Position numbers and translations under genes: made by a program
The notes under the pieces: generated by a model
What the model was told of the DNA's origin: nothing
Database searches by the model: none
Seen by the model: the letters and a program-made list of their open reading frames with translations, nothing else
Part shown: positions 33,639-44,837 of the stretch, one piece after another
Layout of the letters: each line of letters starts with the position of its first letter
Numbering within the stretch: the stretch's first letter is position 1
Assembly (NCBI GenBank): GCA_916610825.1
Contig: OU744449.1
Coordinates: 5,583,243 to 5,647,242, forward strand
Length of the DNA: 64,000 nucleotides
Direction: 5' to 3'
DNA from: Haliclystus octoradiatus
Taxonomy: Eukaryota > Cnidaria > Staurozoa > Stauromedusae > Haliclystidae

Positions 33639-36600
33639 CTGAAAAAAATAATACAAAGTTTGTTTAAGCATCTCTTGTAAGGTATCGAGCTTCAAGAGTA
33701 TATTCCCATGACATATTTTAGCTGAGAAAAGTGCATTTTAAATTTGAAGTACTTTGAAATGTGAAGACATTTCAAGGATTACAATTTCTTTTAGTAGAAG
33801 TACTTTTCAAGATTTTTTAACTTTTTGGGTAGCATTTTTGAGTTTTTGAGTATATCATTTAAAGGATTTCTGGAAGTTTTTGGATACCTCATCGTCCCAA
33901 GTGACATGTAGGGAGGATTAGCTCACATGGCAGCGCAACCAAACTTCAGATCTGATAATATCTGATCGACCGTGGCTCAAATCCACTGAAGATCAACTCA
34001 GTCTTGACTTTATCTAAAACATCAAATGAGTACTATCTAAGGATTGCGGATCGAATGGTTCATAGGGAATTGCGCTGTAAGTAGCTGCGGGGCATCTTTC
34101 ATGCGCATTGAGGATCGAGGCATATCTATACCATGAAATATGCTGAAATTGATCTGCAGTGTGTCAGCAGTAATCAATAAAGAGAATTTAACATTGCTCT
34201 CATCGAAAAGAACCCTCTTTTCTAGAAATAGAGGAATGGTACGGGTGCCTTCGCTAGGGCGTTACAGTCTCAATTACTAATTTTACTTACACGTCACCAG
34301 TCCATGTATGGCTGGACGTACCCCGGCAGAGCTGCCTTGGAACTCAAATTTGAATTCTCTTCGTACTTAAAGCGCATTCTTGCAATTACCAAGGCCAGAT
34401 TAAACCTTTCTATTTTTAAGTTTTGCTTACCCTTCATAACAATTGTATCGTATTTCTGCATACTTTGAAACCATTGGACATGGATCACCATAAACCGATG
34501 ATGAAGCTCTTGCATAACATTTGTTTGATCCATCACATTCCGCTTTAAGAATTTCCAATGCATGGGGCGATGAACATTTTGAAGCTAGATTATTTCCTGT
34601 ACGGGTGAAAAATCGGAGTACTCTCAAACAACGATATAACATACTTTAAATATTCATCAGAAATGAGGAATAAATAGCCAGCCATTATTAAGAAATCCAT
34701 GATCTAGACACGAGTTGTCAGCTTCCTGCGCTAAGTCATACAATTTAACTATAAATTGTATGTATTTGACTTGGAAGCACATGCCTACTGCCATGTCGAT
34801 AAAATGAATTATACCTTGTTACATAGTTTTACATTGCCTTTTAAAGACTCAGTATTTCACTCACCAGAAGGACAATGCTGAGGAGAACGGCGGCCATATT
34901 CTGCAAACTCTATTTCCATAATTTGTGACTTTGGGCAGTTTAGTCGACTTGCTAGTTTATCACATATGATTTTTGTTCTTGTTCCACGGTATGGACTTTA
35001 ATAAACATATAAAATGCAATATAAAATTAATTTATAAGTATTATAAGACCGCTTCATTGCTATCTGCACTAATTTGGAAAATCATATTCATCATGCGGTA
35101 TGAAATGTTTTTTCTGCTTATGACATATATGGAAAACAAATTTTGAGGAGAGGATATACATTCCCAGTAACCATACAGGGTTTACACTGTATGATAACAA
35201 ATGATGGCGATTTTTTATTGAATAGAAATTGATTTCTTTTGCACTAGTACATCAATGAGTCTCTCGATAGTAATTCGAAGAAAAGATTGATGACCCTTGT
35301 GGCGTATTTTGAAAAGATCATGACCCCAATATATATTTCAATCTATTGTTATGTAACACCAGCATTGTCGATATGAAAAATCCCTATCGAACACATCGAC
35401 ATATCTTTGACTGTTCATGCTTTATACAACTTTCGGAACATGGAAACAAGATGATATTGCCCCGTTGGTGGAGTTTCTCTTAAGATGCTCTAAACAAGGT
35501 ACGATAGATGTAAAATCAAAAGTTCCCTCAGAACAAAACCTAAAATAGAAGGAAGAATAGGGAGTCTCTACAATAATGATGGATACTCAGTATGATTTAT
35601 CTTTTGGAAAACATAATTTTAATTAAAAGCCCACAAAATTTCTTACCTTGATATACATACATATGTAGCCTCTAAATACTTTGATATACCAGGACATGGA
35701 TTTCCTAATTTAGACTCATTTGCATCAAGATAACACGATCTACTGCCTCCACATTCTTTTCTAAAATAGTTGATAACATTGTATGGGGTGCATGTAGTTG
35801 TACTGTAATTGCCAACTTTGCAGACCTCTGTTGATAGGCGACCAAAACTTGCACGGACCATCAATAGTATGTGGTTTTGTGGACAATGAGCATGTCTTGC
35901 ACTTTTATGTTGACAAGATAGCTTGTGAGCTGCAAGTTTCCTAGAAATCGCAAAAATATAATATGTTAAAGGAGCAACATTGACAGCGTCGGTGGCTTCG
36001 AATTCAATTTGAATTAAGCTTAGCGTAAATTTAACGATCAACGTCAGTCATGGCTTCTGCATGGCTTCAAATCTCAGCTTCGACAAACGCACACGACAAT
36101 CTAAGCGCATAGAACCCACCGGTCATTCTTGCCCCGTCAAATAAAGTCCCGAAGTTTTCTTTCAATTATGTCAACACTTTTGTAACCTGGAAAATGAATA
36201 ATTCGTATACTAATTAAACTATAAGGACATATTCCCTTAAAGATTGATTCAAGGTTGCGTACAGTTATGCTCACAATGTGTGATGATGAAAACAAAAATT
36301 GTCATAGGTCAATTTGATCCCCTTAAGTTTTTTAATAATTCCCCACAACATAACTATTGGTGACGCGGGGAAGCACCAATAAAAGAGCTACCCCAATATA
36401 AGATATGAAATAAAATAAAATAAAATAAAATCAGCAACTACAACATATAATGATAGATCGAACTTACGCTGGAACGCATTTGTATCTGAATTCCAGATAT
36501 TTTCCATATCCAGGACAAGGGTCACCAAAAAATTTGGATGTTGCATCCAGAATACATGCATCTAAATTATCACATCGGGAAACAACTGAGCGTTGAGTTG

Positions 36601-39600
36601 ATCGTAGCCTACAATTAACTGTATCAGTTCTTTCCAAAGAACGCTTTGGGCAATGATTAGGGGATAGTCTTCCATAGTTTGCATATACCGTATTAATAAC
36701 AAAACCAGGATTACATCTAATTGTTTGACGGAATCCCTCACAGAGGACAACAGTTTCATCTGCAACTTCAGGGCTGTTCAAAAAAAAATATGAAGACTTT
36801 TATTGTGGAATTGTGAATATCATCAGCCAAGTAATGTTGATAATAATATAGATGATAAAATTAATAATCAAGACTCATTTGAGAAGTGTCCGTTACGTAG
36901 TTGAATTTATCCACGGCTCGTCTAGGCTTAATCTGGCACTTCAATTTCTTACAATGAATTAGACCTAAATATACGCTATATAATGGGTAAGATTTAGTTT
37001 AATTTTTTAGAGCTTCAGCAGATATTTAGCAAGACAAACGATGCACTATGTCTCATCTCCGCTAGGTATAACCTTGAAACTAACAATGTCTAACGAATAG
37101 TGGATTACTTAGGTCACAACTATGACTATACACGGTTCCTTGCATTACATGTTTCAATTGTTCTATATACTATAGGTTAAGCATAACCAACATATCTTAA
37201 CAAACCATAATTCAAGATTCGAGTGTTGCATTATTTCAGCTTGCATTATTTAGATCTTACCTTTTAACGCAGGTATATTTCAAAAGCAGGTATTTTGAAA
37301 CTCCAGGACATGCATCACCATATAAATCAGACCTTGCTTCAGCATAACAGTTTTTAGCACCTTCGCATTTCATGTGTAGATGTTTTAATGCTCCCCTTGA
37401 TTCACACAAAGTAGCAGGATAACTACCTTTTCTACAGTATTTTCTACCTGATCTTCCGTAAAAAGCCGATACAATGTGGATGATATTTCCTTCTGCACAA
37501 TTGATACGAGAAGGTGAGTTTTGATCACAGACAACTCTAATTGTGACTCTTGGCCTACAACAGAATATCACACAATTCTAGATATAGCCAAAATAATAAT
37601 TTGAAATATTTATCAATAGCTACTTCAAAACTGTGTTTCTCTATAATAAGGTAGGCGTCACCTCTCGGTTACACTAATATATAGAGTGATAGGAATACTG
37701 AACAGAAAATCAAAATCTAAATACTTGTTACGAAAGTTATCCTAGGTGTTGAAGTTACAATAACTAATATATCACAGAAAAGATTAATTCTTGCAATTTA
37801 ATGTTTTGCTTGTTTTTCAAGTTTGTTTCACTCGTTTTGAGTCAAAAAATGTAAGCAAAAATGACTTGCTTCAAGCAAAATATGATTGTTCATGCCCAAT
37901 TTTCAAGCGACTTGGAGTTACAGGACAAAAATGCTTGAATGTTGGAAATGTACAATAATGTTTTTCTCAGAACAAGTAATATGCTATCCAAAACAAAAAA
38001 AATCAAAAACAAGTAAAATATTCTTACAGAAAAAATTTAAACTATCCTGTGATGGCATTCATCTTTACAGCTGAATCTTGCGATTGAACTCGAATACAGT
38101 ACTCAAATATTTCAATATAGCTATAATATAACTTACCCTGGTTTACATGAGTATGTCAGAGTTAAAGATTTCATTGTTTGAGGACAAGGATCCCCGAATG
38201 CTTCTGTTGAAGATGTCACCAAACACGTACGAAGATCTTGGCATGTATTTTTGATTTGTTGTAATACAGAGACACCCTTGCAGTTCAGAGATGTAGTTCG
38301 AAAGTCAGGGCATACGGATAGTGATTGACGACCATAAAAAGCGTAATGAATATCTAGCACTTTTCCTGTTGGACATCTAATTCTTTTTCTTCTCCTAACA
38401 CAAACCGTTTCTTTTATCCTTGTTGCAGGAAACCCTGCAGTAATCATGCTGAAAACAATCCAAATCAATGCAAATTAAAGCTTTAAAATAGTTGAAAATG
38501 AATTCTATAAATATACATGTATTGTTGTTGTTCTTGTTGCAGAGAGGAATTGGTGCATATTTCTGAGTTATGCTATCCGCCAAATCACCAAGCTATTTCA
38601 TTACAGTGAATAAGACGAACACTTATACATAGATACATTTGACAGAGCAAATTAAACAAATTTAAAATAAAGTCCAAGACTGCCCATACATGATATCACA
38701 TGTTGATTAGCTTATAACTAAAGTCTGCGGAGTAGACATACTTTTCTTCCCATAGTCTGAGAAATAGCAATAAAAATCATGTAGCAGATACCTCAGAAAA
38801 TGTTCACGATTATAAGCATACCAAAATTTTTATCCATTTTGAAAAAGGTATCCTTTAATATTTGAACAATCCCGTATACCAAAAGTATCGAAATTACCCT
38901 CCCCCCTAGGAGCAGTGGTTGCATTGAATTCATGTTTAATTATTGAATAATTACTTATAATGTCTAATTTCATGTCATTACGAAATTTTATTGCATTTAT
39001 AACATGCTTAGGAAGAAAAGTTTCTTGTTCAAACATTTCACAGTTGACAGGATGGACCGAAAAGTAAAATATGTCTGAATCGCAGGCTAATTGATCACAC
39101 GAGTGAGTATATGGGTAGAACTTTGTCTCATCATTTTGTGGAACTGTATAGGAACTGTAACCGAATCGCAGGCTTTTTAGTCACATGCGAAAGTATAGAC
39201 CATGAATCGAGCAAAGTGATATAGCAGCAATTTAGTATAGACAATTTTTTTCTTTTTGATAATATATGTATATTTCTGACTCACCTTGTTGAATTTTGGA
39301 GACATCTATATTTTATTTCCAAATATTTCGAGTAACCTTGACAAGGTTCTCCAAAGACTGACGATGATGGACTCAGTTTACAGGCTGTTTTTCCTTGGCA
39401 TAGACTTTTAAGGATATTTACAGTGTTTTTAGATCTACAAAATACATCACTGTAATCTCCTTGGCGACAATATGCTTTGGATATGCGACCATAAAGACCA
39501 TAAACGATATCAATACTACCATCAATACAAGATATTGTCTCTGTTGCTGGATTAGTACAAAGCACATGGTGTTCTATTGGTTTTCTGAAGAGAAAAATGT

Positions 39601-41834
39601 TCACATATAGGACGAACGGATAAATTGTATAGAATTGAAAAACAAGGAAAAGAAATATCAATGCCCTAGAAGCATCTTACGACTAAATATCCGCTGAAAC
39701 TACAAAGAATTTTGCGTATAAGTGAAGAGTGTTTATGATTATTAATGCCACAGGTGAAAAATGATCTGGAGCTTTTTGATTGCAGAGTATGTCAATAGCA
39801 ATCCAGGGAGGAAGCCTGATAAGTGTTTTAGGAAATTAAACCTGAACTTCTTCGGAGTCATATCAAGTCATTTATTAAATTAAAGAAAGCAAGATAATTT
39901 TAATTGAGTTAAAATACCCAACGAATAAAAAAACTAGCATTGATGATGATAAATAAGACTTAGAATGAAGAGTACAAAATATTATGCTATGATTTGGTTA
40001 AAAATTAATAAATTTCTTTGTTCCAAAATTTACTTGGAAAAGGAATATATAGAATTATATTGACTTCTCATTATTAATCACAATCTTCATGTTGCAAGTC
40101 AATGGTAACATAATTGATACCATTATATACGCAAATGCATACCAAGGTGTAGTGAATTTAGTAGCAATGATTGTGCAAGCAATGATTACATTGTTTTGCA
40201 GAAGTTTTATTAACATTTGGAATCCAAAGAGGATTCCTCCTTTCGGATATATAGCTATATGAAAGGATGAAAGGAAATTGAACTTGATTGAATTTAATTT
40301 CTTTCAAAATTCTCAGCTGATTCTGACATAAAATTCTAAATTATCAACTGACATAAGGAATTACTTGTTTATTAATCAACCCCTCCAGTTCCAACAGATT
40401 GAAAAACAAAATCTCAGCCATATTTCCTTTCAATATCACGCACCTCTAACGTTGAGTATTGGCATCAGATAATCGTCTTCTGAATTTTTTATCATTTATC
40501 CTTCTTTCCCCCAGAACAATCGCGGGATAATTATATTGCTTCTTGACATCATAATAATGTAATTAAGCATGGTATTTATGGTCGGTATCATATCGGATTC
40601 AAAAAATTTAAAAAATCTCAGTAGTCATGCCCTTACCCTTTAACACATGAATAATCAACTTCCAAATACTTCTGTACAGCCCAACATGGATCTCCATAAA
40701 CTTCATTGCTTGCTATTAAATGACATGATTTTCTTTCATCACATTTTGCTTTGATATCAAATAATGAATTTATTGCACCGCATCTCGTTTTCTTGTAATA
40801 ACCAAACTTACAATAATCCTGTGACATTCTACCATATAGAGCACGTTTAATTTTTAGAATGTAGCCATCAGGACATGATATTGTTTGACTTGAATAATGT
40901 TGACAAACTCTTATTGTGGGTTTCTTTATTGTGAAAGATGAATCTTGAGTACCTTGGATCGAAAATGTATCAAGTGGTGATCATTAATAATTGAAGTTGA
41001 AAATGACTACGAGAATTATCAGACAGAGGACAGTGTTATCTACCGGAGCTGTGTATAGAGCTCTTTCATATCGGCCATGTTGATGTGGAATAGAAATACA
41101 TCCCGGGGTTATGGTATTTTCAAAATATACCATCAGAGTTAGCATAGCAATCTTTTCTTTGAATATTTCTTGAGAGACTGATTTGGAACCTTTGTAAAAC
41201 TCTATAGGCAAATACAGTTGCAGATGTCAAGGAACACACAATATTCTAAGAAAGTCCGTCCAAGTAATAACCTCCATTCCTTAATTGTTTTGTTAATAAT
41301 ATAATATTATTATGCCGTTATACAATTTATCAATCCTTAAATAATAGGGTTGACTTAGCAAGTTAGTATAAAGAAATTGCAGTATACCAATGATGTATGT
41401 TAAATACAATAGACATTAAAATTTTACGATTCCTGTTGTACAGTTTTTACTTGCCTAGCATAGAATTTTAATCAGTAAGGAAATTGCCTTCCTTAGATTT
41501 TAAATGATGGTTGAAGGATTTTAGGAAATATATGATTTTTAACTACCGATGTATTTATCAAGTTGAGGCTGAGACCAAAATTACCTTTTATCTAAGGATG
41601 AACTTTCTATTTTGACCTAATTCCAGTGTTTTCTCTATGTAATTTGAGATACAAACCAAACCGTATATCGTATGTAAAGCATAGCCCTTATATGATCGAT
41701 TTCATAATAAATAATAATTACAAAAGCCAACAATCGTTACACAAATTAGAATATATATACTAACCTCTGCACTTCTGAACAATAAAAAAAGTTAATAAAA
41801 TCACCACCAAAGAAAACTGTGAATTTGACGCCAT
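33323..41834 (-). CDS. lectin gene B: secreted protein with eight SUEL domains
   Basis: Ten exons from ATG at 41834 down to TAG at 33323-33325 join in frame to 834 residues (2505 bases). A signal peptide exon is followed by eight SUEL rhamnose-binding-lectin domains. Domains 1-6 and 8 are one exon each; domain 7 is split by a phase 1 intron just after its third cysteine. Every domain has YGR or FGR and a GDPC-type loop; domain 3 ends KSLTL instead of KYLxV. There is no TSP1 repeat, membrane segment or GPI signal, so it is probably a soluble multivalent lectin. Gene C next door has the same exon plan, so the pair arose by tandem duplication. Ligand (rhamnose or galactose) and role are inferred from the family. 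Confidence 0.88.
33906..34290 (+). mobile_element. tRNA-headed SINE, near full copy
   Basis: Starts gggaggattagctcacatgg, box-B-like ggctcaaatcc, body with tttatctaaaacatcaaatg, and the 3' block gggtgccttcgctagggcg. Lies in the last intron of gene B, opposite to the gene. Confidence 0.72.
34431..34596 (-). CDS. gene B exon 9: SUEL domain 7, second part
   Basis: Phase 1 in, phase 2 out, 166 bases. GDPCPM loop, KYAEIRYNC end. Same length as gene C exon 9. Confidence 0.85.
34865..34995 (-). CDS. gene B exon 8: SUEL domain 7, first part
   Basis: Phase 2 in, phase 1 out, 131 bases. Contains KIICDKLASRLNCP and EYGRRSPQHC. Splits the domain after the QHC cysteine. No methionine start nearby. Confidence 0.83.
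35647..35940 (-). CDS. gene B exon 7: SUEL domain 6
   Basis: FGRLS, GNPCPG loop, KYLEATYVC end. Phase 2-2. Confidence 0.88.
36407..36431. repeat. (AAAAT)n microsatellite
   Basis: Five tandem units in the intron 3' of gene B exon 6. Confidence 0.9.
36468..36773 (-). CDS. gene B exon 6: SUEL domain 5
   Basis: YGRLS, GDPCPG loop, KYLEFRYKC end. Phase 2-2. Confidence 0.88.
37261..37554 (-). CDS. gene B exon 5: SUEL domain 4
   Basis: YGRSG, GDACPG loop, KYLLLKYTC end. Phase 2-2. Confidence 0.88.
38137..38448 (-). CDS. gene B exon 4: SUEL domain 3
   Basis: YGRQS, GDPCPQ loop, but the usual KYLxV is KSLTLTYSC. Phase 2-2, 12 bases longer than its gene C partner. The domain starts with a basic run, RRRKRIRCP. 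Confidence 0.86.
38838..38910. mobile_element. end fragment of the 59391-59717 MITE family
   Basis: ttgaaaaaggtatcctttaa, atatttgaacaatcccgtat and accaaaagtatcgaaattac match the right end of 59391-59717. Lies in the intron 5' of gene B exon 4. Confidence 0.65.
39285..39584 (-). CDS. gene B exon 3: SUEL domain 2
   Basis: YGRIS, GEPCQG loop, KYLEIKYRC end. Phase 2-2, 300 bases, the same as gene C exon 3. Confidence 0.88.
40637..40952 (-). CDS. gene B exon 2: SUEL domain 1 (adaptor exon)
   Basis: Phase 1 in, phase 2 out. YGRMS, GDPCWA loop, KYLEVDYSC end. The acceptor could be at 40952 or at 40943; both keep frame and differ by three residues. Very close to gene C exon 2. Confidence 0.84.
41765..41834 (-). 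CDS. gene B exon 1: signal peptide
   Basis: MASNSQFSLVVILLTFFIVQ then KCRG; hydrophobic core of about 13 residues. Donor gttagt, phase 1 out. Confidence 0.8.
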
Positions 41835-41895
41835 TATTAACCCTATGCAGGCTGTAATCAATCTAGTGCCTATTGAATCTGCTTCCTGATAAGTG

Positions 41896-41917
41896 ATATA
41901 TATATATATATATATAA
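41896..41917. repeat. (TA)n microsatellite
   Basis: About eleven TA units just upstream of gene B's first exon. Confidence 0.9.
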
Positions 41918-42544
41918 TCTGAGTGTATTAATTGTTATTGTCCGTTGATCTGAATCAAAACAGGTAGAACTATAGCTCTGTAATCTATCATGAAGTGTTT
42001 CCAATCATTTTACGACTGAGGATATCTGTAATTATAAATCGTGTTATAAGTTTAATAACGAACACTTATTTATTGTTCTCAACCCATTGAGGATTCTATA
42101 GAATGTATAAAAGACATGGAAAAGGCCATATTCGTGATCCAATCAACAAGGAAATACCGAAATTTATCAGTTTTGATGCACTTTTGTTTATACAGCTTTG
42201 GAGTGGCTATAAATTATTGTAAATAAAGGGAAAGTTATTATTGAATACTATAATCATAACCACATCTGAATATGTAAGAATTTGGGCTTTTGATAGGGGT
42301 GTGATGTGTGATCTTAAAGATAAAGGAGATTGTATTTTTACATAGAGCTCCTGTAATAGCAATTACAGTACAACCAACATCAGATTGAAAAGCCAGCTGG
42401 TTTGCTACACAGACGCAACACTTCATTTGTTTTGTTTTTGATAAAATGATCCTATATTTCAGTGTTGTTTTGATAAATATAGAGAGGTGAAGCCTGTAAA
42501 TTCATTCCCTTGAATGTTTTGAATTCTACAGTACATTCGCATAT

Positions 42545-42724
42545 AGCGCATTGATAATCAGGACCAATCTGCCATGAAATCTGTTGAAATTGATCTGCAG
42601 TGTCGCGGCTGAGGTCAACAAAGAGCGTTTAAAATCATTGCTCTCAGTGAAAAAAGCCACTCATCTAGAAATAGAGGAGTGGCACGGGTGCCTTCGGTAG
42701 GGCGACACCATCTACATTACTTAC
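42545..42724 (+). mobile_element. SINE 3' part
   Basis: Shares gaaattgatctgcagtgtcg, the aaagagcgtttaaaatcatt block and the ggtgccttcggtagggcgac end with the fuller copies. The tRNA head is missing. Confidence 0.65.
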
Positions 42725-43440
42725 TTGCATATAGCGTTCTATATGCCTGTGTAGCGTTATATCAAAGACTACCGGTGTATAGCAAGTCAACAGGAAAGAG
42801 TTGTAAAATAATGTACCAGAGCGACCTATTTATGGCATTCGCATGCCTCAAAGTGGCTGATGTTTTTGAGCACTCTGGTCTCCCAACTTTTTAACGTTTA
42901 AAGTATATTTGTTAATACAATTATGTACAAGAGCTACAAATGGCTATCAGACCATTCTCTAAATAGGAACCTTGTAATGGTGTATCTATATAGATCAAAA
43001 TTAATCTGTATATACAAGATCATAGTAGATCAAACTAATAATAGCAAATATGAATGTCTGATTTTTTCGTTTTTTAATTTTTATACATGATCAGATATAC
43101 CTATTAGCCAATAACGCGCATTTGTGGATACAATTCCCGTTTATCAAGTTTAGAGCAGATTTTATACAGTATTGAAAATTAAAGAATTTATAATATAGCA
43201 ATCCTTTTTATTATATTCCCTGCTATCATTATTGTATAATTTTACTTTGCCGTATTTCATTAAGAAATTTGACATTCGATTTGCGGTATTATAGTTACAA
43301 ATTTCAATTTACAGATAAAAACTTATGCATAATAATTGTTGTAAAATAATTTATACATGATTACTTATCCTTCCAGAATATTTTCAACATATTAAAATAT
43401 ATTAACATACAGATTAAATGTATCCGATTTTTGGTACAGC

Positions 43441-43759
43441 TTATATTGGGCTATCTAAAAATGGTACAGGTATACATCGATATCTGATCTGTAAGTATTT
43501 CGATACCCCTGGACACGCGTCTCCATAAATCTTGCTCGATGCCTGAACGATACAGCTTGTCTTACCATTACACGCTGAAGCAATCTTATCGTTTGTAGCT
43601 ATCGTGCGACAACCAATTTTACTAGAAGTAGAACTTGGACAATGATACGCAGAGATACGACCAAAATTAGCATATGTGATTTCGATTTCGTCTTTTCCAA
43701 AACAACTGATTGTGTGAGATACTTCATTTTCACACATGATAATATTCTTCTCTTGAATC
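43441..43759 (-). CDS. gene C exon 10: SUEL domain 8 and stop
   Basis: FGRIS, GDACPG loop, KYLQIRYRC, then IPVPFLDSPI and stop. Acceptor gattatcag. Phase 2 in. Confidence 0.87.
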
Positions 43760-44767
43760 CTGATAATCAATGAAAATAAATACTATAGAATTGTTTATAC
43801 CATATATATAAGGGGGCTATTCCTGTAGTTGTTGAACGATTGTGTACTCCACTTCAAAAAACCATGCCAGCAATTATATATTCCTTCCATATTCATAATT
43901 GAAAACAACATCATTATAATAGCAGGATAATGCTGAAACTCCAAGCTTGGAAATCTCAAAATTGACATCACACTCGGCATTGTCCCAAAATGCTAGACTA
44001 AGAAAGTGGCCCATTCTGCATACCATATAGTTTTAAACTTTCTGGAGTATACAACAACGTGGCCCGTGATCTATCTAGCTACCAAGCATAAATTGAAAAA
44101 TGATATGACAAATTGTCAATCATAAATACTCTTTAAACTCTATTAGTGCTTTACCATCATTACGATCCTTTTAGCTTCTGAAAACAATATTGTTTGGAAG
44201 TTTTACTTTCCTTTATCAGTGGAAGTCATTGATTAGAAGTCGTTTTATCAAACATTTTGGGATAGAAAACCTCCCTCAGGGGTTTTCATTATATTGATCT
44301 GCCGGGGGATAAACAACATTCATTTTGCTTGAAAACATATGCAGAATTTACCCTGGTTTCTTTTGGGATGTAAAAGAGAATGCTGCAGAAAATCCTCAGA
44401 AGAAGCTGTTTGGTTCATTGTTCAAGATGCTTCAAATGAACGTAGGTAAGTGTATACTCACCCTTCATAGCAGTTATATGTGACCTCTGCGTATTTTGTT
44501 ACGCCAGGGCAAGGATCCAAATAAACTGCCGTTAGAGCTGTTGCATAACAAATATTTAATCCATCGCATTCAGCTTTCACAATTTCCAAAGCATGAGGGG
44601 AGCGACATGTCACAACTTGATTGTTTCCTGAAGTTAAAATGATTGCATCAAAATAATATTTTAGAACAGTAAATTTATATGGGTTTCTCTAAAGTTCAAC
44701 GATGGAAAACGGATACAATCTCTCAAATATTGAAATTACTTTCAAAGCTATCCAAGGAATGTGGTTA

Positions 44768-44837
<70 letters not shown>

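Larger units (their letters stand above)
41835..43440. other. intergenic region between lectin genes B and C
   Basis: Holds the promoter side of gene B, a (TA)n run (41896-41917), a SINE 3' part (42545-42724) and a half of a palindromic repeat (43045-43085). A candidate AATAAA for gene C is at 43207-43212 (- strand). No gene seen. Confidence 0.5.
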
